From NCBI GenBank assembly GCA_017654935.2, contig CM065706.1:5609751-5673750 (forward strand): a DNA stretch of 64,000 bases, in the 5' to 3' direction. The notes below the pieces were generated by a model. It had not been told where the DNA came from and did not search any database. It worked only from the letters and a program-made list of their open reading frames with translations. Below are positions 33,231 through 44,817 of this stretch, in pieces. Source of the DNA: Phymorhynchus buccinoides. Lineage: Eukaryota; Mollusca; Gastropoda; Neogastropoda; Raphitomidae. Position numbers and translations under genes: made by a program. Each line of letters starts with the position of its first letter. Position 1 is the stretch's first letter.

Positions 33231-33469
33231 CTGAAACACACAAACCACATCACCATTTATTAGAGTTGAGAACTGGTTCAAATTTTCGAACCTTTTTCCT
33301 CTCTGAACCGGTCTTTTCTAACCGTTTTTTTTAACCAGTACTCACATCAGTAGTTTCACCTATGCAAACATATTTATTTGTCAGAATATTCATACACGCG
33401 CACGCACACACACACTCAACTAAAAACTCAGCTCAACTCCAACAAACATTTTAATGGGGATGGGGAGGG

Positions 33470-33640
<171 letters not shown>

Positions 33641-33737
33641 ACATTTAGGCCTACGTATGAATAAAATACAGTGCAAATATCATAGCAAGTTCATGTTCGT
33701 TTATTGATAAGAAAAAGCTTGCATGTGTGTGTCTGTC

Positions 33738-34002
33738 TACCGTAGGTTATGGAGTAAAAACTGTACCCAACACCGACGGTGTGGAGTAACTTTTTCCATG
33801 ACTCCACAACGCTAACCTCATAAACAGCGTCCAGAGTCTGTCCTCGTTGCCCTGAAATAAATATATAACATACCTCAGAAGACCACTGTGAGGTTGCTCG
33901 CATGTGAGCTTTGTGTAGTAATGGAAAAAGTTACTCCATGAAAAAAATGTTACTCCACAAAATTGGTGTTAGGTACAGTGTGTTACTGCATAACCTACGG
34001 TA
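33738..34002. mobile_element. Long-inverted-repeat MITE
   Basis: The left end taccgtaggttatggagtaa is mirrored by the right end ttactgcataacctacggta. The sub-terminal parts also pair (gagtaactttttccat and atggaaaaagttactcc). Confidence 0.8.
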
Positions 34003-34049
34003 AACACACACACATACACAAACCTGCTGTACTCCACAACGTTAGGTAA

Positions 34050-34094
34050 ACGTGTATGTGTGTGTGTGTGTGTATGTGTGTGTGTGTATATCAC

Positions 34095-34140
<46 letters not shown>
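34050..34140. repeat. (GT)n microsatellite
   Basis: An interrupted tg repeat with tatgtg interruptions. Confidence 0.9.
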
Positions 34141-34141
<1 letters not shown>

Positions 34142-34673
34142 ATCAAAATCTTTTCGAACATATTTGCTCATCTTAGCATAAGAATTTATAGAAAAAAATT
34201 AAACAAACTTAAAAAGACATTGTTTTATTGTTCCATTCACAGTTCTCTTGGTGATTAGTCATGTTTGTTGTTCCACTACCCCGATTGATCGCACTGCCAC
34301 ATTGCAAGCACAAAGCATTACTTTCTACAATCACTCATCACTCTTTCGATTTTTTTTCCCCAAGAGAAAATGCCTCCAAATGCTCGTTACTGTAGTGTAG
34401 GCCTAATCATTGGCCATACTTGCTCCTTACAACACCAGACAACTAGAAACAGCTACTCTTGGTTTACAAACACCCAATCTGCACTGAGATTCAGTGTTCT
34501 TCCTCGAAAAGAATGCGTTATTCTAAGAGAAACTTACTTTCAGTTTGCAGTTAAAAAAACCGGTTCACAGCAACTCGAACCGCAGAATTTCAGGACCGGT
34601 TTTTCGGTTCAAAATGGTTTTTTCCCCACCTCTACCATTTACACATGCTGACACAAAAACTGATATATAATGT
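34141..34673. other. E2F intron without recognised element
   Basis: AT-rich; a stretch near 34560-34640 (ccggttcacagcaactcgaa, ttttcggttcaaaatggttt) resembles in inverse 33265-33330 (gaactggttcaaattttc) and may be the two ends of an old element. No exon is supported. Confidence 0.35.
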
Positions 34674-34841
34674 ACCCACCTCCATTGTATGAAGTTCTTG
34701 GACTTTTTCTGGATCAAGTTGATTCCTTTCAGCACATTGGTGATGTCGTAGATAGTGACAATAACGTAGATGATAGTGACAATAGCGTTGATGATAGTGA
34801 CAATAACGTAGATGACAGTGACAATAACATAGATGACCCAC
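34674..34841 (-). repeat. Partial duplicate of E2F exon 2 plus 21-bp linker repeats
   Basis: 34680-34752 (minus) repeats the last ~73 bases of exon 2 with its donor: [20 protein letters not shown] then IQW, differing from the exon by E/K and N/F changes. Between it and exon 2 are about four 21-bp units of gatgatagtgacaataacg. No stop codon interrupts the frame from exon 2 through the linker and the duplicate (34565-34966). The duplicate lacks an acceptor of its own. Confidence 0.85.
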
Positions 34842-34966
34842 CTCCATTGTATGTTGTTCTTGGACTTTTTCTGGATGAGGTTGATTCCTTCCAACACATT
34901 GGTGATGTCGTAGATGCGCCTCTTCTGCACCTCCAGCTGCTCTGAGGCGCGGTTCAAGTCCACCAC
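34842..34966 (-). CDS. E2F: E2F exon 2: DNA-binding winged helix, recognition helix
   Basis: The acceptor is cttaatcttag and the donor is caatggag/gtgggt. It encodes 41 codons plus two bases: [20 protein letters not shown] then [20 protein letters not shown] and [14 protein letters not shown] is the E2F recognition helix with the RRxYD DNA-contact signature, and KKSKNNIQW is the end of the wing. Phase 0 at the 5' side joins exon 1 (APDG/VVDLN). Confidence 0.95.
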
Positions 34967-35028
34967 CTAAGATTAAGAAATAGTTAATCAGAATTATCAT
35001 ATTTTATGCACGATAAAGTGCTTCACAT

Positions 35029-35507
35029 TACCCCTTTCACCGCCGACATCGCATTTTTGCACCACAATGATAACACTTTCATCGCCACTGTCGCCTCTTG
35101 GCACCACAATAATTTAACACCCATGTCACTAAAGGGAATCACATGAGGGTCTGATATCCAGTAACCTTATGTTCTTAATATTAGGAGGCCTTATTTTATG
35201 CATGTCAGAGGAATCCCCAATATTGCAGACAAAAGCTTTTCTCTACCTGGACAGGTAACTTGTAAGTTAATGGTAAATTTTGGCTGAAGAATGGCTAGCA
35301 TTGAAAGGGTTAAAACCCATGTCACTAAAAGACATCAAATCAGGGTCTGTTATCCAAAGACTCCGTTTTCTTAATTTTTAGAGCTAAGGATAGGCCTTAC
35401 TTTAAATATGCCAGAGGATTCCCCAATATTAGACAGATTTTGTTCTCTACCCAGGTTAAGTTTAATGGACATTTTTTGCTGAAAACTGGCTGGCGGTGAA
35501 AGGGTTA
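35029..35507. mobile_element. Two adjacent TTAA-flanked P1 MITEs
   Basis: The copies meet at a shared TTAA (35310-35313): the first has cccctttcaccgccgaca...attgaaagggttaa and a duplicated left part, the second ends ggcggtgaaagggttaa. Internal blocks (catgtcactaaa, gaggattccccaatatt) are as in other P1 copies. Confidence 0.8.
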
Positions 35508-35718
35508 ACTCTTCTAGCACCATGGGCGAGTACATTTGCAACAAAGGCAACAAAATATGCCTCCAAGCACCCTGCCATGTGTTTGTATATTTTCAGAGCT
35601 TATGTCAATGGGTTGTTTTTTACATAACGCATGCGCATTTAAATAAAAGTTATTGCTCTCATGTCGGTTGAGATCTATGCAACGGACAACCAAGAACGTC
35701 ATAAAATACATGGACTAT

Positions 35719-37879
35719 ACAGGGTTCGTACAGATTTTTCCCTTCCAAATTTACAAACTTTTTAAAGACTTCTTAAAGACCTTTCCCAAAAAAATAAGGA
35801 CAGTATATGACGGTAATGCATGCACACACACACATACAATGGGTGGCGCTGCGCTTGCGTCAACGAACTTTCCAGATGGGAGCAACCCGAATTTCAAAGG
35901 AGATAAGTCTCTGTGACTTGTATATGAGGCAATGTCAAAAGGTGCCATGCCCCACCCCTACCTCACAAAATTGTCCATAACTTAATTTCATGATGCTTAT
36001 GATCTCAGTGATTAGTCTGTCTGTGTGTAGAAACATTAAAAATGTTTATTAAACAGTAAAAGCTATTGAAGACATCAAATTAAAAAAACTATTAGCGAAA
36101 ATACCGGCTCTAGATGGCCGAAATCGGCGTGCATTTTGACTGTGGTGAACAGTGCACCACTTGGAGGGCTTGTGGTTCCAAATAGATGCAAATAGCAAAC
36201 CCATTTTCAGTTGTATTATGTTCTTCTGTAATCTTTGCAACTATAATAATGTTCAAAATAAAATGTTCATGTGTATCTTTACGGTAATATGACCTCAAAG
36301 TCGGTATGTTACTTGCTACAATTGTCGTCACATTGAGAGCTAGCAGATAATTGTTTACCGTGACTAACAAAAATATGGAACAAGTCTAAAACAAAGGTTA
36401 TAGATCCATTGGAAGTTGCTCTTTTTAACACCTATTAGTACAATAGTTTTTTTGTGGTAATAGTTAGCAAAATTACATCATGTACGGATTGTCGTCACGA
36501 CGTCACAAGTAACACTTATGAGCTTTCAATGCTTATTACAATTAAAAAATTCAGTCAACAAGAACGGAACCCCCAGTTTCTGTAAACCTTCGACTCAGTG
36601 TGCAATGCTCAATAGCTTTTCCACTCTTTTCAACATCGAAAGAGCGAAGAGAAGGCTCATAAAGTTTTGTTGTCACGGAGGAATTTATGTCACAAGTAAC
36701 ATAATCTTGTAGCAAGTAACACACAAACCATAGTTCATTTTTATATCAATTCGATTGAAGCAATAATTTGGATGGAAATATTGACAGCTTGGCACAAAAC
36801 TTCTTTATTTTGATCTACTCTTCTGCTAGTGGGTGCAAAAATTATGTTGTAGGGTAAGAGACCCCCTGTGACGGAGAGATCTTGTGGTGTCACATGTCAC
36901 AAGTAACTCATGAGTTACAATTTTAAGTTGAAATTAGGCACATTACAAGTTTACTTCACAACACTTTGGCTGTTTCAGTAATACTGAAGCAATATTTCTT
37001 GAAAAAGTACTTTCTTTTCTGTTGGTTTATGAGACTTAATGACTTCAATCACATGTTACTTGCTACCTGTGACAACACTTCAATTTGTCGTCACATGGAT
37101 TTGTGTAGCAAGTAACATAAATAAAGTTCTACTCTCTTATTCATTTGGCTTGAATTTTTTTATCATTACTTTACAATATACACATGGAATGTTTCTTTGA
37201 AGAAATAAACATTTGTTTGCTGTTTCTGAGATTTTCTTTTATGGTAGGCAATTGTGTACGAGTGAGGCAACAACGTATGTGTAGGTGATGATACAAAATT
37301 AAGCATAACTCATGTGTTATTACTAAAGTGTCAAAAACAATTATACCAGATTATTCTAGCAATGTGACTTTATTTATTTCTGCTTTATGAAGATGATCTT
37401 TGCTTTACTCTTCACACAGCATAGTACTTTATGTTGTCACGTGTCACAAGTAACATGCCTCCTGAAGCCAATTTAAAATTGTGATAAATCATAATCTAAG
37501 CTAATTTATCCATAAATTCACACAGTCATTTTATTGGAGTTGAAAAGAAACAGAAAAGGTCAAAAGAATGGCTGACAATGACATTTTATTTTTCACTTGC
37601 TTGGAAAGCACCTTTTGACATTGCCTCATATACCAAAATATCAAACACCAAATACACAGTGACCTACCAGATTTTTCAGGATTTGTACTGGGGCATTTTG
37701 CTCTGAATAGAACTGATCGTCAAATTATGTACTGGGAAGGATAAGCTTGTTGATAAAAAATAAAGACTTTTTAAAAACTCTGGACAAAATGGCTGTTTTT
37801 AGACTTTTTAAGGGCTTAAAAATGGGGTGGCATTTTTTACAAAAATTTTTACTGACCTTTAAAGACCGTACGAACACTG
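35719..37879. mobile_element. Outer inverted-repeat element
   Basis: The ends cagggttcgtacag and ccgtacgaacactg are inverted, and sub-terminal taaagac-rich sequence is related on both sides. It contains the 1.7-kb element at 35921-37632 and a SINE fragment (35835-35915). Confidence 0.55.
35921..37632. mobile_element. 1.7-kb element with 25-bp TIRs and repeated CAAGTAAC motif
   Basis: The termini tatatgaggcaatgtcaaaa then ggtgc are exactly inverted at 37608-37632. No long ORF is present, so it is non-autonomous or decayed. Eight copies of the motif c(a/g)caagtaac occur inside: two as the inverse gttacttgct (36308, 37054) and six direct (about 36504, 36691, 36711, 36898, 37107, 37445). Such repeats may be transposase-binding sites; this is inference. 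Confidence 0.7.
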
Positions 37880-37995
37880 ATGGAGCTAGAACTATAACTG
37901 TATAAGTTAATCATGGGTGCAACTACCCAAAATGAAAAAAATAAATAAAACCCCTGAAAGGCCAGGGACCGGGAGCCACCCTGGCCTGGGCAGGG

Positions 37996-38195
37996 CAGGG
38001 CTCCCAGGGACCCCCATTTGGGGGTCTATGAAGTACTAAAATCCTAAAGGACCCTCTAAAAGAATGTGCAGAGGTTCCCAGGGATGCACTAGAAAAAATA
38101 TTTTTAGCGTTCGCAATGCCCCTGGGACCCTCCTCTATACTGTAAGTGAAGGAGTTCCTGGGACCCCTAGTTTTGCGGGGCGATTGGGAGCCCTG
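37996..38195. mobile_element. CAGGGCTCCC-type MITE
   Basis: The ends are cagggctcccagggaccc and gggcgattgggagccctg. It is in the opposite orientation to the next copy. Confidence 0.85.
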
Positions 38196-38334
38196 GAGGG
38201 GCACAGGGGCAGAGCCCTGCTTGGGTGGCTCAGGGTGGCACTGCCTCAAGTGTGACTGCGGTCACTCGAAGGAAGGAAGAAAGGAAAGGAGACTAACTTC
38301 AAAACGCCCCTTACCACTTAATTCGATCTGCTGT

Positions 38335-38553
38335 CAGGGCTCCCAAATAGTCCCGCGAAACAAGGGGTCCCAGGGACTCCTTCACTTACAGCATAGAGGG
38401 TCCTAGAGGCGGGATAGAGGGTCCCAGTGGCATTGCGAATGCTAAAAATAATTTTTCTAGTGCATCCCTGGGACCCCCTGCACATTCTTTTAGAGGGTCC
38501 TTTAGAATTTTAGTACTTCATAGACCCCCAAATACGAGTCCCTGGGAGCCCTG
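38335..38553. mobile_element. CAGGGCTCCC-type MITE
   Basis: The ends are cagggctcccaaatagtc and agtccctgggagccctg; it is 140 bp from an inverted sister copy. Confidence 0.85.
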
Positions 38554-38902
38554 TACTAAAGAAAAATATAGTGAAGGCAAAATAAACTTATTTCACAATC
38601 TACACAAAGCACCAACCCCATCAATTTTAACATCCATGGGTAAAAATATGCCATAAAGTGATAAAACTTTACAAATAACAATGTATGAATAGTAATGCAG
38701 GCTCCTGAGCCTTCGACATGAAACCGAGGCCGAGCAGCTGTTTCGAAGGTATCAATCGATAAAGTGCCGGTTGTTCGTTCTTCGAGCGATTGCCATTTCC
38801 ATTTCCAGCCAGCTTGGGCAGAAGACAAAACTGTATGGTGCTGTCACGTTTGACTGCGCTGATATCAACCATTTAAACCCCACCAACCCCATCCAAACTC
38901 AC

Positions 38903-39003
38903 CCCATCGGGAGCGTTTCTGAGCAGGCCGACAAACTTCTTGGTCAGCAGGCCCAGGGAGGTGTCATAGCGCGTCTTCTCCAGGGGAGATCTGGCGGACG
39001 ATC
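38903..39003 (-). CDS. E2F: E2F exon 1 (first visible): DNA-binding domain N-terminal half
   Basis: The acceptor is ctgtgtgtcag and the donor is ccgatggg/gtgagt. It encodes two bases plus 33 codons: [20 protein letters not shown] then GLLRNAPDG. The [16 protein letters not shown] motif is the first helix of E2F winged-helix domains, and APDG/VVDLN is the conserved junction to exon 2. It starts with two bases of a split codon, so at least one further coding exon must exist upstream. Confidence 0.95.
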
Positions 39004-39018
39004 CTGACACACAGGGAA

Positions 39019-39248
39019 ACACGCACCGAGTCATTTGTACCATAGCGTTCAAGTGCTTCGGCTGTTGGGATGATCCCTTTCCCAGACTTTTACTTTACGC
39101 ACCGAGTCATTTGTACCATAGCGTTCAAGTGCTTCGGCTGTTGGGATGATCCCTGTCCAGTCTTTTACTTTACGCACCGAGTCATTTGTACCATAGCGTT
39201 CAAGTGCTTCGGTTGTTGGGATGATCCCTGGCCAGTCTTTTACTTGAG
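39019..39248. repeat. Three-copy ~75-bp repeat next to E2F exon 1 acceptor
   Basis: Units read gcaccgagtcatttgtacca, tagcgttcaagtgcttcgg and ttgggatgatccctg. A related single block lies at 56610-56690, suggesting origin from a dispersed repeat. The array begins about 16 bp from the exon edge but does not include coding sequence. Confidence 0.8.
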
Positions 39249-39524
39249 CCAGGGTACGTCAACAACAAAAATACATACACTGATACAGTAAAACTAAAAG
39301 TCGCTTTTATTATATAGTTTTAAGTCAAAATTGAAGGGACTCAATTTTATTTTGAGAGACTTTTCAACACAGATTACTATGCTGGGACACAAACATTATT
39401 GTGAGTCAAACAGTGTTTTTGAGTTATCCGTTCTCTGAGTTATCAGTTCTTCACTGTAAATAGATTCAGAGACTAGAGCATCTCTTTCAAAGCAAAACTT
39501 AAACAAAACAAAAGCCAGCCGAAC

Positions 39525-40024
39525 NNNNNNNNNNNNNNNNNNNNNNNNNNNNNNNNNNNNNNNNNNNNNNNNNNNNNNNNNNNNNNNNNNNNNNNNNNNN
39601 NNNNNNNNNNNNNNNNNNNNNNNNNNNNNNNNNNNNNNNNNNNNNNNNNNNNNNNNNNNNNNNNNNNNNNNNNNNNNNNNNNNNNNNNNNNNNNNNNNNN
39701 NNNNNNNNNNNNNNNNNNNNNNNNNNNNNNNNNNNNNNNNNNNNNNNNNNNNNNNNNNNNNNNNNNNNNNNNNNNNNNNNNNNNNNNNNNNNNNNNNNNN
39801 NNNNNNNNNNNNNNNNNNNNNNNNNNNNNNNNNNNNNNNNNNNNNNNNNNNNNNNNNNNNNNNNNNNNNNNNNNNNNNNNNNNNNNNNNNNNNNNNNNNN
39901 NNNNNNNNNNNNNNNNNNNNNNNNNNNNNNNNNNNNNNNNNNNNNNNNNNNNNNNNNNNNNNNNNNNNNNNNNNNNNNNNNNNNNNNNNNNNNNNNNNNN
40001 NNNNNNNNNNNNNNNNNNNNNNNN
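39525..40024. other. Assembly gap (500 N)
   Basis: Exactly 500 unknown bases; the size looks conventional rather than measured. ORFs of X across it are meaningless. The missing E2F 5' exon or P450 3' exons could be linked to this break. Confidence 0.99.
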
Positions 40025-41469
40025 ACACACACAGAACATAGTAGAATAAAGATGGTGGGAATGATCCCGAAGGCAATGCCCGGAGGGCAGTGGCAACCCC
40101 AGGAAAAAAAAGCCCCGATTCTTCAACGACAGAGATGATTAATTATATGGGAAGGTCGTAAGGAGGGAGTTTCACTGTATTGTAGCTATATATCAAATCA
40201 GTGGACTCCATATTACAGACCTTGAAAAAATCATCCAAAAAATAAGGTTCTAACGTGAGAGGGAGTTGTAACAGGATGTGTACTTTATAACTAGACAAGA
40301 AGGGCAATGTTCAGAGAGGTAGTCGGAAGGGATACGCGCATTTACTGACCCACGATTACCGATTTTTTGGTCCATAGAATCTTACACATATCATAAGGCA
40401 AAACTGAAGGAAAAAAAAAAGGGGTCACGTGCTACTTTTGTCTTGTAATTCATGCGTACAATGTGGGGGGTTGGGCTTTTTTTTGGGCAATTTGTGAGTA
40501 AAATCAGGTCTACTGAAAACTGGATTTATTTCATACACTAAAGTGACTTACAACTTTCAATAAAATTTGTCTAATACTACAATCTATTTTCGTATTAGAA
40601 TCAATGTCAAAGTTTTTTTAAAAATTCAATTTAGTCAGTAGGAAATTATGGAAAATTGTTGTTGTACTGACACACATTTCCCTAAAATGTTATTGTTCAA
40701 ATGCCTGTAGAAAAAAACTCAACGATGAAATAATTCTAGTTTTTTTAATAATAGATGAAATAATCTATACTCTGCATAATAAAGATTAAAAAACCAGTAT
40801 GTCTCCGTGCTTGTTACTGAACCCCATACACATTTTCAACCCCACCCCTATTTTCGCACGGGACTCATGCCAAGAGTTATATCCCTTAATACAGAGCCTT
40901 AAAAGTATCAAGAAATAAATTGCGAGTGGCAAAGGGGGGGGGGGGGGGGGGGGATAACAGATGAAGACAGAGAGAGAGAAAGGGAGACACAGAGTCGGAC
41001 ACGGCGACAGAGATTGATCAATATTTTGAGATTAAAAACAACAACTTTTAGGCATTATACATATGCATGGAGTAAATATATATTGGAACAAACAAAATTA
41101 AACTCACTGTGAAAACCCCGATATTTTGTAGTACCCTATGGGTTTCCAGAGAGAGTAAAAGTGTATACAGGGGTGTTATGTTATTGTGAATATGCGGCAT
41201 GTTTTCAGCAGCCTGTTTCTCTTTCATAAACAATACTTGCCCCAGTAAGAAAAGGGAAAAAACCCTCATTGCATTGCAATTATAGAAGAGCAAAGTAATA
41301 ACAGTTGCATCATGTTGCATGATATTACGAGCAAAAGAGGCCCGTAGGAATCAACGGGATAAAATTTATCAGCAGCTAAAGAGGTTCTCAGGAATGAACA
41401 GTAGTTGAAACTTCTCTAAATACAGAAACCAAGTTAGCAAGGCTCCCGGCCTCCTCCACTGCATCGTAC
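40025..41469. other. No exon recognised between gap and P450 exon D
   Basis: It contains a degenerate CAGTGGAACC-type MITE end (about 40140-40330), a fragment shared with 6280-6330, and a G tract near 40937-40953. The P450 I-helix, ExxR and haem exons expected here were looked for on the minus strand and not found. Confidence 0.5.
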
Positions 41470-41612
41470 CCAGCAGAGCGCTGTAGAGTCTGAACTTCCA
41501 CAGGGTTCCCACGATGGCCTTGACATTGACCAGGAAAGGGTCAAGGTCGTCCTTCTGCGAGTTGACCTCCAGGCCGAAGGCCGTGCTATGCTCCATGAAG
41601 GCCCCAAAACAC
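41470..41612 (-). CDS. P450 exon D
   Basis: The acceptor is ttctggacag and the donor is ctctgctgg/gtacga. It encodes CFGAFMEHSTAFGLEVNSQK then DDLDPFLVNVKAIVG. STAFGLEVxSQKxxxDPFxxN is diagnostic for CYP3-like P450s. Relative to the usual xFGxYTxDVIxSTxFG, the exon lacks two to three residues around DVI; the adjacent repeats retain FGDFTLDVI. Confidence 0.88.
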
Positions 41613-42895
41613 CTGTCCAGAACAAATGAAGGCCCCAAAACACCTGTCAACATAACAAATGACATCCAGTGTGAAGTCCCCAAAACACCTGTCAACATAA
41701 CAAGATGACATCCAGTGTGAATCCCCCCCAAACACCTGTCAACATAACAAGATGACATCCAGTGTGGAGTCCCCAAAACACCTGTCAACATAACAAACAT
41801 GACATCCAGTGTGAAGTCCCCCCCAAACACCTGTCAACATAACAAGATGACATCCAGTGTGGAGTCCCCAAAACACCTGTCAACATAACAAATGACATCC
41901 AGTGTGAAGTCCCCCAAACACCTGTCAACATAACAAAATGACATCCAGTGTGAAGTCCCCATCCAAACACCTGTCAACATAACAAAATGACATCCAGTGT
42001 GAAGTCCCCCAAAAACACCTGTCAACATAACAAAAATGACATCCAGTGTGAAGTCCCCCAAACACCTGTCAACATAACAAATGACATGACATCCAGTGTG
42101 TGTGGAGTCCCCCAAACACCTGTCAACATAACAAGATGACATCCAGTGTGAAGTCCCCCCAAAACACCTGTCAACATAACAAACATGACATCCAACGTGA
42201 ATCCCCCCCAAACACTTGTCAACATAACAAGATGACATCCAGTGTGAAGTCCCCAAAACACCTGTCAACATAACAAGATGACATCCAGCGTGTGTCAACA
42301 TAACAAGATGACATCCAGTGTGGAGTCCCCCAAACACCTGTCAACATAACAAAATGACATCCAGTGTGGAGTCCCCAAAACACCTGTCAACATAACAAGA
42401 TGACATCCAGTGTGTGTGTGACATCCAGTGTGTGTGTGTGTGTGTCCAACGTGAATCCCCCCCAAACACTTGTGACATGTGTGGTGTCCCCCAAACACCT
42501 GTCAACATAACAAAATGACATCCAGTGTGAAGTCCCCAAAACACCTGTGTGTGTGTCCCCCCAAACACACCTGTGTGACATCCAGTGTGGAGTGTGTGTA
42601 ACAAGTGACATCCAACGTGAATCCCCCCCAAACACTGTGTCCAGTGTGGAGTGTGTCAACATAACAAATGACATCCAGTGTGTGTCCCCCAAACACCTGT
42701 CAACATAACAAATGACATCCAGTGTTCCCCCAAACACCTGTTTGACATCCAGTGTGAAGTCCCCAAAACACCTTAACATATTTTGAAGTCCCCAACTTAA
42801 CATAACAAAATGTTTTTCGACGACTATGACATTGTAAATGATTGTGCATCAAAACACCTGTCAACATAACAAAATGATATGTGGAGTTTAATAAA
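41613..42895 (-). repeat. ~45-bp minisatellite of the P450 exon D acceptor (~28 copies)
   Basis: On the minus strand each unit is gtgttttggggacttcacac, then tggatgtcattttg and the acceptor ttatgttgacag. The first bases match the start of exon D after its own ...gacag. In the exon frame a unit reads CFGDFTLDVILLC then stop, matching the conserved CYP3 sequence better than the present exon does. Distal units are shortened and mixed with (gt)n. Confidence 0.92.
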
Positions 42896-42916
42896 TTAAA
42901 ACATAAAACTTAAATC

Positions 42917-43045
<129 letters not shown>

Positions 43046-43499
43046 TTGTTTTGTTTTAAATGCGTGCGTGCGTGTGTGCCTGCGCGCGTGTGTTTGTGTG
43101 TGCTCGCGTGTACATCGCGTGTCCTGGCTAATACAAAGCATCTGTTTTGTTTCATTCTGCGTTTTTTCCTCACACCTGCTGCCGTGTCATTCACACCGAC
43201 TGGCTGTGCGTTGTGTACGCATTTGGTCCGCTGTCGCCCGTGTTGTTTGGTTCTCGGGGAAGGGAGACCAAAAGAAGCAGACCTGCTTGTGTGCATAACC
43301 TGTCAGCAAGTCAAAAACAGCAAGGCGTGTGCTACCTTTCACACGATTGTCAAACATGCTGGGTCCTAGGTAGAACACAGATGGACACCGAGCATAATAC
43401 AAGATAGCCCTGTTTCATAAACACAAACTCAAGCATGCCTATTGTTTTTTGGTAAACAACGCCAGTAATGGGAATCTGTTCGAGTAATCCGTCTACGAG
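43046..43499. other. P450 intron, no gene recognised
   Basis: Moderately GC-rich sequence with overlapping ORFs of 70-150 codons that mostly extend the GT repeat. No domain or splice-matched exon was recognised. Confidence 0.35.
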
Positions 43500-43746
43500 T
43501 TAACCCTTTCACAGCCAAAGTCGCATTTTAGCACCACAGAGATTTAACACCCATGTCACTAAAAGGCATCAAATTGGGGTCTATTATCCAAAGACCCTGT
43601 TGTCTTAGTTTTGGGAAGTAAGGATAGACCTTATTTTATATATGTCACAGAAGAATCCCCAAATACTGCAGATGGATTTTGTTCTCTACCCAGGTAAATT
43701 TAATGGAAATATTTGGCTGAAATATGGCTGGCGGTGAAAGGGTTAA
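43500..43746. mobile_element. TTAA-flanked MITE (family P1)
   Basis: The ends are ttaaccctttcacagccaaa and ggctggcggtgaaagggtta; it is 33 bp from the P450 exon C donor. Confidence 0.88.
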
Positions 43747-43778
43747 TCCATTACAAAACAGGAGGGGTGAGCACTCAC

Positions 43779-43867
43779 TCTTTGACGTTGATTTTCTCGC
43801 CTCGTTGTGCTTTCTGCAGCAGGTTTTCCGTCAGATCTCGGCTGCATCGGTTGATCTGAGGCTCCAT
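43779..43867 (-). CDS. P450 exon C
   Basis: The acceptor is ctgtgttcag and the donor is gtcaaaga/gtgagt. It encodes MEPQINRCSRDLTENLLQKA then QRGEKINVK and two bases of Glu. It corresponds to the D-helix region after GKL in CYP3-like enzymes. Phase 0 joins exon B (GKLRL/MEPQ) and phase 2 joins exon D (KE-CFGAF). Confidence 0.88.
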
Positions 43868-43914
43868 CTGAACACAGCCATAATGCCCCTCAAAACACAG
43901 GGAAATCCCAGTGT

Positions 43915-44085
<171 letters not shown>

Positions 44086-44279
44086 ATTTGTTAATGTTTC
44101 AGGCCTCCGGCTTATAACATAGGAGGTGCGATGCACACATAAAAGGAAATGACAAGTGTATAATAATTAATATACTAACAGCATTAATCTTGAATGTGGC
44201 TAGTATGAGTAGTTGCTTATCATATCTGAGACACGAGTTCCCCTCATTTTATTTATTTTTAATTTTTTAATTTTAAATG

Positions 44280-44366
44280 TATTTATTTATTTATTTATTT
44301 AAAGTCTAATATCACCATTGTTGTGAACAGACTTTAAATTGAATCAATCAAATCAAATCAAATCTT
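44280..44366 (+). mobile_element. LINE 3' tail fragment
   Basis: It carries the agtctaatatcaccattgt, gaacagactttaaattg and aatcaaatc tail as in the LINE ending at 1756. Confidence 0.7.
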
Positions 44367-44368
44367 CT

Positions 44369-44768
44369 TCTTCTTCTCTCAGTTGGGGATGTTTATCCTG
44401 CCCCACGCTCACCGGTCTTCATTCAGACCATCAATAGCGCACAGGATTCGTGTCATCCATCCCACCGGCATGCACGGCCTACGCATACCGATTAGCAGAA
44501 TGGGCTTTAACATGTGCGCAAGATCTTGTGTGCATGCGTTCGCACACGGGACCTCGTTTTTTGAAAAGTCTCATCCTGAAGGACTTTTTCTTCAACTGAC
44601 GTCAGGTTACCCATTTACACCCGGGTGGAGTGAGGAAAACAGGAGTAAAGTGCCTTTCCCAAGGACACACCACTGTGAACCGAGCTGGGCTCGAACCCAC
44701 GCACTCGCAAACTTGACGGATTACGAGCTAGCGACTCGGACTTACCAACTGAGCTACAGCGGCTCCAA
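44369..44768 (-). mobile_element. tRNA-derived SINE
   Basis: On the minus strand the head reads gccgctgtagctcagttggt (A box) and gtgggttcgagcccagctc (B box), resembling a tRNA gene but without a closed acceptor stem. A body and a (gaagaa) 3' end follow. It is a pol III-type retroposon rather than a functional tRNA. Confidence 0.75.
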
Positions 44769-44817
44769 CACTTCCGTCAATGATTTATCTCCCTTAGAAT
44801 GAAATAGTGAGGCCAAG

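Noticed and set aside
39396..40126. Minus-strand ORFs of 177-226 aa
   Set aside because: They consist mostly of X from the 500-N gap.
43046..43407. Cys-rich ORFs next to the GT repeat as a host exon
   Set aside because: No recognisable domain, and the P450 exon phases on the minus strand join without it.
44690..44768. tRNA gene
   Set aside because: A and B boxes are present, but there is no closed cloverleaf and the sequence continues into a SINE body.
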